From: Anaerolineae bacterium
GTDB lineage: Bacteria; Chloroflexota; Anaerolineae; Anaerolineales; Villigracilaceae
DNA length: 34,616 nt
Direction: 5' to 3'
Assembly (NCBI GenBank): GCA_017303655.1
Contig: JAFLCE010000045.1
Coordinates: forward strand, 1-34,616
This document shows, piece by piece, positions 7,929-16,821 of the stretch. The position numbers and the translations under genes are program-made. The notes beneath the pieces are model-generated. The model made no database searches and was not told the origin of the DNA. It was given only the letters and a program-made list of their open reading frames with translations. How positions within the stretch are numbered: the stretch's first letter is position 1; each line of letters opens with the position of its first letter.

Positions 7929-9843
7929 ACTTTTACTCTTCCTTACCTCCGCTAGTTTATTAATCGTGACTTCTGTCCCTGCCTTTGCGCAGGGACAGAT
8001 TTCCGCATCCGCCACAATCTACAACGTGGACACTTCCGCTTTCCCGGTCATCTCTGGGTTTGTGGATGTGACCGACACTACCGGAATCTTCGCCTCGGGA
8101 CTCAAGCCCGAAGCTGTTACTGTTTTAGAAAATGGGCAGCCCCTCCCAGCGGATGCTTTCACCGAGTTGGCGATCCCGCTGCAATTGGTCGTTGCCGTTA
8201 ATCAAGGCGAAGCCCTCGATGCCCGCAATGCCAATGGCATCTCGCGCTTCCAACGCGTGGCACAAGTCATCTCACAATGGGCACAGGCACGTCCCGCCGA
8301 TATGCTCGATGACCTCAGTCTCGTCAGCCAGGCGGGACCAGTTATCAATCATGCCGCACCCGCAGACTTCGTCGTCGGGTTGGATGGCTTCCAGCCAGAC
8401 ATGCGCACTGCGGCTCCCAATTTGCAATCGCTTGCCACCGCATTGGATGTCGTCAGTGCTCAAACGCCGCGCATTGGGATGAAGCGCGCCATCCTTTTCA
8501 TCACCCCGCAAATGACCGACCCTAATCTCGCCGCATCACTGGAACCGATTCTTCAGCGCGCCGTGGAAAGTCAGATCCGTATCTTTGTCTGGTATGTGGA
8601 TGCAAACACCACTTTTACAACCACCAGCGCCGCCGTCTTCAATAACCTTGCCATTCAAACCGGCGGCAGCATGTTCCAATTCTCCGGCGAAGAACGTTTC
8701 CCCGACCCGGAAGCCTATCTCGCTCCTTTACGCCGAATTTACTTTCTCTCATATACATCCCGTCTCAATGTGCCCGGCGATCAAACCTTTGCATTTCAAG
8801 TAAACCTATCCAACGGCAATACGGTCAATTCACCTACACAAACCTTCGCGTTGAATATTCAGCCGCCCAACCCGATTCTGGTCGTACCAGCTTTACAGAT
8901 CACCCGGCAGGCACCTGAGGAAGATCCTTTCAATACCGAGCTGCTTCTGCCAGAATCGCAGCAGATCGAGATTATTGTTGAATTCCCAGATGGCTTCGAT
9001 CGTCCATTAGTGCGAACTACTTTATACGTAGATGGCGCCATTGTAGATGAAAATACGGTTGAACCTTTCAACACCTTCACCTGGGACTTAAAGCCCTACG
9101 CCATCAGCGGTGAACATCAAGTGATGGTCGAAGCGGTTGACTCACTTGGCTTGAGCAAGACCAGCATGTCCCTTCCGATTCTGGTGACAGTCATTCAACC
9201 ACCCAGTGGACCGACTGCCTTGCTTGCAAAATACCGGACTCAACTCACTTTTGGTGCGATTATCTTTGCCGGGTTGGTACTCTTTGCCATCCTTTTGAGT
9301 GGACGCCTACGCTCTCTTTCCTTGCGAAGCCTGCAAGAACAACGCCGCGTTCAAAACGACCCACTCACTCAGCAGATCTCCGTGCTGACAGATGAAGCGG
9401 CGCCTGCGGCAATAGAGAAAAAGCCAAAGCGTCAGTACAAGCCGCGGAAAGCCAAAGCAGGCAAAACGGCGGAGGTGGAAGCGGTAGCGTCTCTCATTCG
9501 CCTACAAGCAGATGGGCAATTTGCAGCACTTCCTCCCATCCCTCTAAATGGCAAGGAAGTTATCCTCGGCAACGACCCGGTACAATGCACCCAAATTTTG
9601 GATGATCCCTCTATTTCGGCAATGCACGCGCGGATTCGCGCCACAGATGATGGCGGCTACCTGCTTCAAGATGGACAGTCTATTGCCGGAACATGGGTTA
9701 ATTTCGAACCCCTCCCCCGCGAAGGATATCGGCTGAATCATGGGGATATGGTAAACTTTGGTCAACTTCGGTATCGGTTTATGCTCAAGAACGCACCGAT
9801 GCCTCAACCTCCAAAAATCACTCCCCTGACTCCTGACGAATGA
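7921..9843 (+). CDS. VWA-like / FHA domain membrane protein
   Basis: A 640-residue protein with a signal peptide (cut near A-F-A-Q, about residue 24), a long extracytoplasmic region with a von Willebrand A-like fold (about 50-290), a second beta-rich region (about 315-425), one transmembrane segment (about 443-460), a basic linker, and a cytoplasmic C-terminal FHA domain (about 525-622). In the VWA part the metal-binding DxSxS is absent (V-A-V-N-Q-G-E-A in its place). In the FHA part the S-I-S-A-M-H-A-R and G-T-W-V-N motifs are present, but the usual G-R is G-N, so phosphothreonine binding may be weakened. It overlaps the genes on both sides; ATGA joins it to the phosphatase gene. A sensor role linking an outside ligand to phospho-signalling is inferred. 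Confidence 0.85.
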   Translation: MRKLLLFLTSASLLIVTSVPAFAQGQISASATIYNVDTSAFPVISGFVDVTDTTGIFASGLKPEAVTVLENGQPLPADAFTELAIPLQLVVAVNQGEALDARNANGISRFQRVAQVISQWAQARPADMLDDLSLVSQAGPVINHAAPADFVVGLDGFQPDMRTAAPNLQSLATALDVVSAQTPRIGMKRAILFITPQMTDPNLAASLEPILQRAVESQIRIFVWYVDANTTFTTTSAAVFNNLAIQTGGSMFQFSGEERFPDPEAYLAPLRRIYFLSYTSRLNVPGDQTFAFQVNLSNGNTVNSPTQTFALNIQPPNPILVVPALQITRQAPEEDPFNTELLLPESQQIEIIVEFPDGFDRPLVRTTLYVDGAIVDENTVEPFNTFTWDLKPYAISGEHQVMVEAVDSLGLSKTSMSLPILVTVIQPPSGPTALLAKYRTQLTFGAIIFAGLVLFAILLSGRLRSLSLRSLQEQRRVQNDPLTQQISVLTDEAAPAAIEKKPKRQYKPRKAKAGKTAEVEAVASLIRLQADGQFAALPPIPLNGKEVILGNDPVQCTQILDDPSISAMHARIRATDDGGYLLQDGQSIAGTWVNFEPLPREGYRLNHGDMVNFGQLRYRFMLKNAPMPQPPKITPLTPDE

Positions 9844-10703
9844 TTCGTACCACGCTTGCTCATTTGCATATTGCGGCACTCAGCCATGCAGGTCTCTCTG
9901 GCAAGAATAATGAGGATCGGTATGCGGCTTCTTCGTTTCAGTTAAGCAAAGAAGATACGCGCCCTTCCATTTTTGCCGTGGTGGCAGATGGCATTGGCGG
10001 GCATCGTGCTGGCGAAGTGGCGGCGGAGTTAGCTGTCAACTATATTAGTATGCATGTGGCAGAAAGCAATGCCAAGAAACCGATCAAGATCCTGGAAAAT
10101 GCCATTCACGATGCCAGCCAGGCGATCGCAGCTCACTCAGCGGGGAAAGAAGAAGAACACGGCATGGGTTCCACTTGCGCCTGTGTTTGGATCATTGAAA
10201 ACAAACTCTACACTGCCTACGTGGGCGACTCACGCCTTTACCTTTTACGCGGAAAATACATTCAACGCCTAAGCATTGACCATACCTGGGTACAGGAAGC
10301 CTACGAAAAAGGCATCATCACTGCCGACCAGATGCGTGACCATCCCAACGTCCACGTGATTCGGCGGCACTTGGGCGGCATCCGTTTGCCCGAAGTGGAC
10401 TTTCGCCTACGCATTGATGACAATGAGACCGATGAAGAATCGCTCAATAATCAGGGCTTTCATCTCGAGCCAGGCGATACCATCCTAATGACCACAGACG
10501 GGTTGACCGACCTTGTCTGGGACGATGAAATCCAAACCCTCATCCGTTCGAAGCGTGATCTCAAATCTGCCGCTGAAGCCTTGGTCAGCCTCGCAAACGA
10601 ACGCGGCGGGCACGATAACATTACCGTCGTTCTATTGGCAATGCCACGCGTGGAAGAGACTGTTCCGAAAAAGGGATTTCTAAGCTGGCTTTCTGGTGAA
10701 TAA
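9840..10703 (+). CDS. PP2C-family serine/threonine phosphatase
   Basis: A 287-residue metal-dependent (PPM/PP2C) protein phosphatase. The metal-binding and catalytic motifs are all visible: N-N-E-D-R-Y near residue 23, V-A-D-G-I-G-G-H around 46-53, V-G-D-S-R-L-Y, T-T-D-G-L-T-D, and the final G-G-H-D-N-I-T-V-V. There is no signal peptide or membrane segment, so it is cytoplasmic. The ATG overlaps the TGA of the VWA/FHA gene, so the two are probably translated together; FHA domains read phosphothreonine and PP2C removes it. No partner kinase gene lies in the window. A strong terminator overlaps the stop codon. Confidence 0.95.
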   Translation: MIRTTLAHLHIAALSHAGLSGKNNEDRYAASSFQLSKEDTRPSIFAVVADGIGGHRAGEVAAELAVNYISMHVAESNAKKPIKILENAIHDASQAIAAHSAGKEEEHGMGSTCACVWIIENKLYTAYVGDSRLYLLRGKYIQRLSIDHTWVQEAYEKGIITADQMRDHPNVHVIRRHLGGIRLPEVDFRLRIDDNETDEESLNNQGFHLEPGDTILMTTDGLTDLVWDDEIQTLIRSKRDLKSAAEALVSLANERGGHDNITVVLLAMPRVEETVPKKGFLSWLSGE

Positions 10704-10731
10704 AAAAGGACGAGCATCTCGTCCTTTTTTT
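10702..10731. terminator. Bidirectional terminator between PP2C and plsY
   Basis: A 13-bp stem AAAAAAGGACGAG (10702-10714) pairs with CTCGTCCTTTTTT (10718-10730) over a CAT loop. The flanking A-run and T-run let it work for the plus-strand operon and for the convergent minus-strand plsY gene. Confidence 0.9.
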
Positions 10732-10772
10732 ACGCTTCTTTCCCAGCCGATACTTGCCCAGCCTACCTGAGC

Positions 10773-11372
10773 TTATTCTCCCTGTTCGTTTTTCTTCTCT
10801 CTATCCAACCACAGCTCACGATATTTGCGATTCCAATCGATCAAAAAGCGGACGGCAATGACTATGCCCGCACCAAGCCCCACCCAAAAGGCAACATCAC
10901 GAATATTGAATAACCACAAGATCGGTGCAATCAGAATCCCTGCAAAAACACTTGCCCGCGCCGAATGACGGACAACCAACACAAGCAGAATCAATATCCC
11001 CAAACATATGAAAAATGCCAGCGGGCTGACTGCAAGAATACTACCACCTGCGGTGGCGAGCCCCATGCCGCCGCGAAAACCAGCGAAGATCGTCCAACAG
11101 TGACCGATGACAGCCGCCGTCGCCGTCAAGGCAATGACCCAGGTTTCGCCAGAATATTGTGCGGCGAGATAAGTGGGTAGAAATCCTTTGGCGATATCCA
11201 GAATGAGCACCAAGGCGCCCCACCCAAACCCCGCCTGACGGATGGTATTGGTCGTGGTGGCATGACCAGACCCGGCATCACGCACGTCCACATTTTTGAC
11301 AAGGCGAGTGATCCAAATAGAGAATGGAAGCGAACCGAGGATATAACCGAAGAGGGGAAAAAGAATATTCAT
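10773..11372 (-). CDS. plsY: PlsY-like glycerol-3-phosphate acyltransferase
   Basis: PlsY transfers an acyl group from acyl-phosphate to glycerol-3-phosphate, the first step of phospholipid synthesis, in the membrane. The 199-residue length and five or so hydrophobic segments fit. Motif 1 (residues 34-46) reads G-S-G-H-A-T-T-T-N-T-I-R where typical PlsY has G-S-G-N-I-G-A-T-N. The region at about 90-107 reads G-H-C-W-T-I-F then F-R-G-G-M-G-L-A-T instead of F-K-G-G-K-G-V-A-T. Thus two conserved Lys are replaced by Arg and Met. It may be a second, specialised copy. The ATG at 11372 lacks a strong ribosome binding site. Confidence 0.82.
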   Translation of the reverse strand: MNILFPLFGYILGSLPFSIWITRLVKNVDVRDAGSGHATTTNTIRQAGFGWGALVLILDIAKGFLPTYLAAQYSGETWVIALTATAAVIGHCWTIFAGFRGGMGLATAGGSILAVSPLAFFICLGILILLVLVVRHSARASVFAGILIAPILWLFNIRDVAFWVGLGAGIVIAVRFLIDWNRKYRELWLDREKKNEQGE

Positions 11373-11394
11373 GCCCTATATAACCCCAATGAAT

Positions 11395-11431
11395 AAAAAA
11401 TGCTCTGGCAGGAGTTGAGCCCTGCCAGAGC
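11395..11431 (-). terminator. Terminator downstream of the DUF2867 gene
   Basis: An 11-bp perfect stem GCTCTGGCAGG (11402-11412) pairs with CCTGCCAGAGC (11421-11431). On the minus strand it is followed by a T-run (plus-strand AAAAAA at 11395-11400), a classical intrinsic terminator. It separates this gene from plsY. Confidence 0.9.
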
Positions 11432-11437
11432 GGATCA

Positions 11438-12910
11438 TTAGTAAGCGTGTGCCAACACTCTCGCACGCGAAGCAAGCCGACGGGCGAGACCGTCAAAGAT
11501 ATATTTGTGGAAGGGCCACATGGCATACCAATACAAGAAGCCGGGCAGACCATACGGCTCGAAGTAAGCGGTGACGGTGAAAACCGTTTTATTTTTCTCT
11601 TCTTCCACCGGTGTAGACTCAAACTGTAACCAGGCTTTGCCGGGTACCAGCATTTCAGCACGCAGGCGCATTAAATGATTCTTCTCAATCGCTTCCACCC
11701 GCCAGAAATCCAGCGCTTCGCCGGTATTAATATCATCGGGGTGGCGACGCCCACGCCGCAACCCGACGCCGCCGATGGCTTTATCCATCCAACCGCGGAT
11801 CGCCCATGCCCAGTCCATATACATCCAGCCGCGTGCGCCGCCAATGCCCACATACGAACGGAAGACCGTTTCAGGTGTGAGGTCCAGCACGATCTGACGG
11901 CGTTCAATGAATAAACCATCTTCGACCGTGAAGACATAAGGTTGAACATCGCCTGATTCAGTCACGAGCGCATCTGCCCAGGAGGTTTCCACGTTATCGC
12001 GTTGGACACGTCCCAGCGCGAGGTGAACGGCTGTTTGGTAATCAATTGGCTGGATATGTGGGAATATTTTCTTCGCCGTCTCATCGCGGACGATGAGTTC
12101 GGCACGCAAGCCTTCGATCAACGGTGCCACGACTCGCCAATGGATCGGCGTGACCATATGCACCCAATAAGCAGATAACCTTGGGGCGTAAAACGGAGTG
12201 CGGATCAGCCAACGGCGGAGATCCCGCTCTTTTGCATAACCCAGCAACATGTCGGCGTAGGTGAGGCGCGAAGGTCCACCCACTTCGATCACTCTGCCCG
12301 TCGCATCCGGCGTCTTAAGCGTATCCACCAAATAGGAGAGCACATCTCGAATGGCGATGGGTTGGGCATGTGAGAAAAACCAAGCGGGACAAGTCAGGAT
12401 CGGCTGACGCTCAGTGATGTAGCGAACCATTTCAAAAAGCGCGGAGCCGGAACCAATGATCATGCCTGCACGAATTTCAGTGACTGGTGTTTTGCCATGC
12501 CGAAGAATAAACCCGGTTTCATGTCGCGAACGCAGATATGGAGAGAGGTTTGCAGTGGGATCTACAAGTTCGCCCAGATAAATAATCTGTTCGATGCCTT
12601 CGCTCTCGGCAGCTTGAGAAAAATTTTGTGCAGCTTGTAGGTCTCGCTCGGCACTATCTTTGCTGCCTTGCTTACCATGTACCAGATAATAGGCAACGGA
12701 AACATCTTTCATCGCGAATGCAAGTTCATCGGGGTTGAGCGCATCACCTGCAACAACTTCCACTTTTTTCAACCAAGTACGTCCCTGCAAACGGGAGGGG
12801 TCGCGGACAAGACAACGCACACGATACCCGGCTTCGAGCAGTTTAGGGACGAGTCTGCCGCCCACATAGCCGGTGGCACCGGTGACAAGGATGAGTTTGG
12901 CTTGGTTCAT
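11438..12910 (-). CDS. NAD(P)-binding epimerase-like protein with DUF2867 domain
   Basis: A 490-residue two-domain protein. The N-terminal half is an atypical short-chain dehydrogenase/NmrA-like Rossmann fold starting V-T-G-A-T-G-Y-V-G-G-R (about residues 9-19). The C-terminal part (about 330-480) is a DUF2867/SRPBCC-like domain, seen in the W-R-V-E and L-R-L-R-A-E-M-L-V-P-G-K-A-W stretch and the Y-W-Y-A-M-W-P-F-H end. This domain pair is known in many bacteria, usually labelled NDP-sugar epimerase-like, with no proven reaction. There is no ribosome binding site. A TATAAT ends 8 bases before the ATG, so the mRNA may be leaderless. It stands alone with its own terminator. Confidence 0.85.
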   Translation of the reverse strand: MNQAKLILVTGATGYVGGRLVPKLLEAGYRVRCLVRDPSRLQGRTWLKKVEVVAGDALNPDELAFAMKDVSVAYYLVHGKQGSKDSAERDLQAAQNFSQAAESEGIEQIIYLGELVDPTANLSPYLRSRHETGFILRHGKTPVTEIRAGMIIGSGSALFEMVRYITERQPILTCPAWFFSHAQPIAIRDVLSYLVDTLKTPDATGRVIEVGGPSRLTYADMLLGYAKERDLRRWLIRTPFYAPRLSAYWVHMVTPIHWRVVAPLIEGLRAELIVRDETAKKIFPHIQPIDYQTAVHLALGRVQRDNVETSWADALVTESGDVQPYVFTVEDGLFIERRQIVLDLTPETVFRSYVGIGGARGWMYMDWAWAIRGWMDKAIGGVGLRRGRRHPDDINTGEALDFWRVEAIEKNHLMRLRAEMLVPGKAWLQFESTPVEEEKNKTVFTVTAYFEPYGLPGFLYWYAMWPFHKYIFDGLARRLASRARVLAHAY

Positions 12911-12918
12911 GATGGTGG

Positions 12919-12924
12919 ATTATA
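12919..12924 (-). promoter_or_regulatory. -10 element (TATAAT) 8 nt before start, likely leaderless
   Basis: A perfect TATAAT on the minus strand ends 8 bases before the ATG at 12910. Transcription would start at or next to the ATG. No convincing -35 was found at 16-18 bases. Confidence 0.55.
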
Positions 12925-12995
12925 ACTTTGAGACCGATATGGGATGTCATAATTATAGAGGAAGGTTGTCAGGTTTTAATAACAACAGCGGGGCG

Positions 12996-13001
12996 TATAA
13001 T
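12996..13001 (+). promoter_or_regulatory. -10 element (TATAAT) for the ZIP transporter gene
   Basis: Perfect TATAAT 33 bases before the ATG at 13035, giving a short leader of about 27 nt. No good -35 hexamer is seen at the standard spacing. Confidence 0.45.
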
Positions 13002-13034
13002 CACTTCAAACGTTAAAAGACTTGGAATTGCATT

Positions 13035-13850
13035 ATGGCATACGAATGGTTCGCGGGATTAAACCCCATCACCCAGGCATTTCTGGCAACATGCTTTACA
13101 TGGTTCGTCACAGCATTAGGGGCAAGTGTTGTTTTTTTCTTCAAGGATGTTAACCGCAGATTTTTAGACGGCATGCTCGGCTTTGCGGCAGGCGTAATGA
13201 TCGCCGCCAGCTTCTGGTCCTTGCTTGCGCCAGCCATTGAAATGGCTGAAGAAATGTCACAACCTTCGTGGCTTCCCGCTGCAGCAGGATTCCTCATGGG
13301 TGGTATTTTCCTCTGGGGTGTAGATAAGATCCTGCCGCATCTTCATATTGGGTATCCGATCGAACAAGCAGAAGGCATCAAGACCCACTGGCAAAAAAGT
13401 ATTCTTTTGGTCATGGCGATCACTCTACACAACATTCCAGAAGGGCTGGCAGTCGGGGTCGCATTCGGCGCGCTGTATGATGTAAACTCTCCCGCAACAT
13501 TGGCAGGAGCCATTGCGCTTGCCATCGGCATTGGGCTGCAAAACTTTCCCGAAGGCACATCCGTTGCTGCGCCGTTGCATCGTGCAGGCATGAGCCGTCT
13601 CAAAAGCTTCTGGTATGGTCAACTCTCGGGGATCGTCGAACCCATTGCGGGCGTGTTGGGAGCCGCCGCAGTGATTTACATCAAACCGCTTTTGCCTTAT
13701 GCGCTTGCCTTCGCGGCGGGAGCGATGATCTACGTCGTCATTGAAGAACTGATCCCCGAATCGCAATTGGAAAAAGATATTCACATCGCTACGGGCGGAG
13801 CCATGCTTGGATTTACGATCATGATGATTTTGGATGTGGCTTTGGGATAA
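13035..13850 (+). CDS. ZIP-family metal transporter
   Basis: A 271-residue membrane protein of the ZIP (GufA/ZupT-like) family, which imports divalent metals such as zinc, iron or manganese. It has about eight transmembrane segments. The two metal-site helices are clear: [10 protein letters not shown] in segment IV (about residues 135-144) and N-F-P-E-G-T-S-V-A in segment V (about 173-181). The cytoplasmic His-rich loop usual between segments III and IV is short. GGAA lies before the ATG but is weak. A metal-regulator gene is not adjacent. Confidence 0.93.
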   Translation: MAYEWFAGLNPITQAFLATCFTWFVTALGASVVFFFKDVNRRFLDGMLGFAAGVMIAASFWSLLAPAIEMAEEMSQPSWLPAAAGFLMGGIFLWGVDKILPHLHIGYPIEQAEGIKTHWQKSILLVMAITLHNIPEGLAVGVAFGALYDVNSPATLAGAIALAIGIGLQNFPEGTSVAAPLHRAGMSRLKSFWYGQLSGIVEPIAGVLGAAAVIYIKPLLPYALAFAAGAMIYVVIEELIPESQLEKDIHIATGGAMLGFTIMMILDVALG

Positions 13851-13853
13851 AAT
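13848..13853 (+). promoter_or_regulatory. Possible -10 element before the GNAT gene
   Basis: TAAAAT ends 10 bases before the ATG at 13864 and overlaps the stop of the ZIP gene. No ribosome binding site is present. This is the weakest of the leaderless candidates. Confidence 0.3.
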
Positions 13854-13863
13854 CGCCTCCAGC

Positions 13864-14406
13864 ATGAACTGGAAACTGATTCCCGAACCCGAACTTTCTC
13901 CTACACTCGAAGCGGACATCCAAAAGATGTTGATCGCTTCCTTCCCTGAATATGTAGATTTTTTCACTGCAAATTCGTATTGGGGCACCAAACCTGAATT
14001 CCGCTTGATCGCCGTTGACAATGCTCAACCGATCGCACATGTAGAGTTCGGCTACCGCCATATCACGATTGAAGATGTTTCGTTTGAAATTGCAGGTATG
14101 GGGGCAGTCGCTATTCATCCAGATCATCAAGGCAAGAAACTTGGCAAAGCCATGTTCGCCTATCTGCGCGAATATCTTTTGAAAAACTCGAACGCTGATT
14201 TCGGTTTTCTTGGCTGTCACGAAAAGGTAGCCCGGTTTTATGCTGCTTCTGGTTTTCAACAAGTCCACCAGAGTGTATACAACCTCAACCCTGACTCACA
14301 AACATGGGAAACCTACCACGGACCGACCATGGTTATGCCCATTCACAAATCTATGCAGGCATGGAAGGCTGATGGACTAATCCACCTCCACGGAATGCCC
14401 TGGTAA
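13864..14406 (+). CDS. GNAT-fold acyltransferase, NodA/AAC(2')-like
   Basis: A 180-residue acyltransferase. The acyl-CoA binding motif A is clear at about residues 80-95: A-I-H-P-D-H-Q-G-K-K-L-G-K-A. The flanking layout (opening M-N-W-K-L, then K-P-E-F-R-L-I-A, A-H-V-E-F-G, the V-S-F-E-I-A-G-M-G-A-V strand) resembles NodA and aminoglycoside 2'-N-acetyltransferases more than RimI-type proteins; this is from memory of those families, not a search. The start at 13864 was preferred; an in-frame ATG at 13834 overlaps the ZIP gene's end. Substrate unknown. Confidence 0.72.
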   Translation: MNWKLIPEPELSPTLEADIQKMLIASFPEYVDFFTANSYWGTKPEFRLIAVDNAQPIAHVEFGYRHITIEDVSFEIAGMGAVAIHPDHQGKKLGKAMFAYLREYLLKNSNADFGFLGCHEKVARFYAASGFQQVHQSVYNLNPDSQTWETYHGPTMVMPIHKSMQAWKADGLIHLHGMPW

Positions 14407-14414
14407 AACTAAAG

Positions 14415-14420
14415 TAGAAT
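14415..14420 (+). promoter_or_regulatory. -10-like element 7 nt before comEC start
   Basis: TAGAAT ends 7 bases before the ATG at 14428 with no Shine-Dalgarno sequence, in line with leaderless transcription. Confidence 0.4.
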
Positions 14421-14427
14421 CCACGTT

Positions 14428-16815
14428 ATGCCTTTGTTGTGGATCTCACTCTCGTTTCTTACAGGAATCGTCCTGGCGGCTTCATTTTCTTTACCAGCCT
14501 GGGCATGGGCACTCATCGCACTGCTTTTCCTTCTTATTTCATTCTTTCTTCGCCGTTCCACGCTCCTGACTCGTTACTCGTTACTCACCGCTCATCCCTT
14601 CATTCCCCTCCTCCCCATTTTTCTCTTTCTCGGCTCGGCATATTACCAAGTCCGCCAGCCGAATATTGATGCCTTCCATATCGCTTTTTACAACGACCGC
14701 GAATATGAATTGCTCATCACTGGCTATCTGGTCAAACCGCCCGATTACAGAGACAACTACACCAACCTCACACTCAACGTCCAAGCCGTGGACACTGGCG
14801 ATGGTGACCTGCCCGTGTCTGGTCAACTGCTGGTGCGCGTTTCGCCGAACGAAAAATACGAGTATGGCGAAGTCATTCGCCTGCGCGGACAGTTAAAGAC
14901 TCCGCCCGAGAACGAAGAATTTTCCTATCGCGATTATCTTGCCAGACAGGGCATCCATTCCTACATGACCAAAACCGAAGTGACACGCCTGCCGGGGAAT
15001 AATGGCAGTTTCATCAATAAGGTCATTTACAGTTTCAAATCAGATCTTGTTGAGAATACCTACAAAATCTTTCAAGACCCCGAAGCCTCGCTCTTTGCGG
15101 GCATCCTTTTCGGCGTGGATACAGGTTTGCCCAAAAAATTACAAGACGCCTTCAAGAACACCGGCACAGCCCATATCATTGCTATCTCCGGTTTCAACAT
15201 CGCCATCATTGCCGGTCTATTCTTTTCATTCTTCAAGTGGATGTTAAAAAACGAAAGGCTTGGCGCAGTCCTTGCCGTGCTCTTTGTTTTTCTATATGCC
15301 TTCCTCGTCGGCGGTGACCCAGCTGTGATGCGCGCTGCCATCATGGGCAGTCTCTCGCTGTTCGCGCGGCAGGTCGGCAGGCGCAATGCGGGTATCAATA
15401 CGCTGGCGGTTGTCGCCTTGGTCATGGCGCTCATCAATCCGCTCACCTTATGGGACGTGGGCTTTCAACTCTCGTTCTTCGCTACACTTGGATTGATCTT
15501 ATACGCCGAGCCATTTTCAAAAGTCACGGCAAGCTTTATTGAAAGAATCACAAAACAAGAGAACAGCGCTCTCACCAACATCATCAACGACAATGTTATT
15601 TTGACTCTCGCCGCGCAGGTCATGACCATTCCTATCATGGCATATTATTTTCAACGCATCTCACTCATCTCATTCATTGCCAACCCGTTCATTCTGCCCG
15701 TCCAACCAGCGGTGATGATTCTGGGCGGCTTGGCTGTTTTCGTCAGCCTGCCCATCCTGTCGCTGGGTCAATTGCTGGCATGGGTCGCCTGGCCTTTTGC
15801 GGGTTACACCATTCGTGTGGTGGAATTTTTCGACCGTATCCCCAACGGCGTGATCGTCTTGGGAGACGTCCCTCTTTGGATTATTTTTATGACATATGCT
15901 TCGCTTCTTCTCGTGACCTTTAACGGGTCTGCCATCCAAGCCTGGTTCAAGTCTGCGGCTTCTTCACTTCGAGCCGCCGCATTGACCCTTGCCTTCGCCA
16001 CCATCTTCATCTGCATGCTGACCTTTTGGAGCGCCTCTGCCAAATCGGGTGATGGACGCTTCCATGTCATCTTCCTAGAAGCCGGTTCCGCGGATGCTGT
16101 ACTCATCCAAACGCCAGAAGGACGGAACATCCTCATCAACGGCGGAGGCAGCGCCTCTACCCTATCCGATGAACTCGGTCGTCGTCTGCCTTTCTTCACC
16201 CGCAAATTAGACTGGCTCATCATCGCCTCTACCGAAGAAGATCAACTCACAGCGTTGCCACGCATTGTGGAACGCTACCAGCCAGAGAATGTTTTGTGGA
16301 GCGGAAATGTACAAGCCTCGTTCTCGTCGCGTTTGTTGGATGAATACTTTGCACAGAACGAAATCCCCGTCAGCCGCGCAGAAGTGGGACAAAGGCTCGA
16401 GCTGGGTGATGGCGCATTTATTGAGGTACAAGCTGCAGGTCCGCGTGGAAGCGTGTTACTCATCGAGTATGGAAGTTTCCGCGCTCTGCTCCCTATCGGC
16501 GTTAGTGAAGGGACATTTGAAATAATCGAGTATGGCAACACCATTGGCAAAGTGGATGTGCTTTCGCTTGCAGAGTCTGGGTATGCGCCCAGCAACCCGC
16601 CAGATATTTTTGAGAATCTGAATCCGCAATTGGTCGTGTTGAACGTCGCCGCTGGTGACTTGGACGGTTTGCCGTCACAAGATACGCTTAACTCGCTTGA
16701 AGGCTATTCATTATTGCGCACCGACCGCAACGGCTGGATCGATATTAGCACCGATGGCGTGGAAATGCGTGTGAGTGTTGAGCGCGGCGAAGAGTCAATA
16801 AACAATGACGAGTGA
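14428..16815 (+). CDS. comEC: ComEC/Rec2-family DNA uptake channel protein
   Basis: ComEC forms the membrane channel for single-stranded DNA in natural transformation. The 795-residue length fits. Domains: N-terminal membrane segments and DUF4131-type OB region (about 1-190), the Competence channel domain (about 220-500) with H-I-I-A-I-S-G-F-N-I and the G-G-D-P-A-V-M-R-A motif, then a metallo-beta-lactamase-like domain (about 545-790). In that last domain the entry strand D-A-V-L-I-Q-T-P-E-G-R is kept, but the metal motif HxHxDH is replaced by A-S-T-E-E-D-Q-L (600-607), so nuclease activity there is unlikely. No other competence genes are adjacent. The ATG follows a -10-like hexamer closely. 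Confidence 0.92.
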   Translation: MPLLWISLSFLTGIVLAASFSLPAWAWALIALLFLLISFFLRRSTLLTRYSLLTAHPFIPLLPIFLFLGSAYYQVRQPNIDAFHIAFYNDREYELLITGYLVKPPDYRDNYTNLTLNVQAVDTGDGDLPVSGQLLVRVSPNEKYEYGEVIRLRGQLKTPPENEEFSYRDYLARQGIHSYMTKTEVTRLPGNNGSFINKVIYSFKSDLVENTYKIFQDPEASLFAGILFGVDTGLPKKLQDAFKNTGTAHIIAISGFNIAIIAGLFFSFFKWMLKNERLGAVLAVLFVFLYAFLVGGDPAVMRAAIMGSLSLFARQVGRRNAGINTLAVVALVMALINPLTLWDVGFQLSFFATLGLILYAEPFSKVTASFIERITKQENSALTNIINDNVILTLAAQVMTIPIMAYYFQRISLISFIANPFILPVQPAVMILGGLAVFVSLPILSLGQLLAWVAWPFAGYTIRVVEFFDRIPNGVIVLGDVPLWIIFMTYASLLLVTFNGSAIQAWFKSAASSLRAAALTLAFATIFICMLTFWSASAKSGDGRFHVIFLEAGSADAVLIQTPEGRNILINGGGSASTLSDELGRRLPFFTRKLDWLIIASTEEDQLTALPRIVERYQPENVLWSGNVQASFSSRLLDEYFAQNEIPVSRAEVGQRLELGDGAFIEVQAAGPRGSVLLIEYGSFRALLPIGVSEGTFEIIEYGNTIGKVDVLSLAESGYAPSNPPDIFENLNPQLVVLNVAAGDLDGLPSQDTLNSLEGYSLLRTDRNGWIDISTDGVEMRVSVERGEESINNDE

Positions 16816-16821
16816 TATAAA

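Noticed and set aside
14568-14592. Short tandem repeat of CGTTACT
   Set aside because: It lies in the comEC coding sequence and translates in frame; two units are not enough to be a repeat array.
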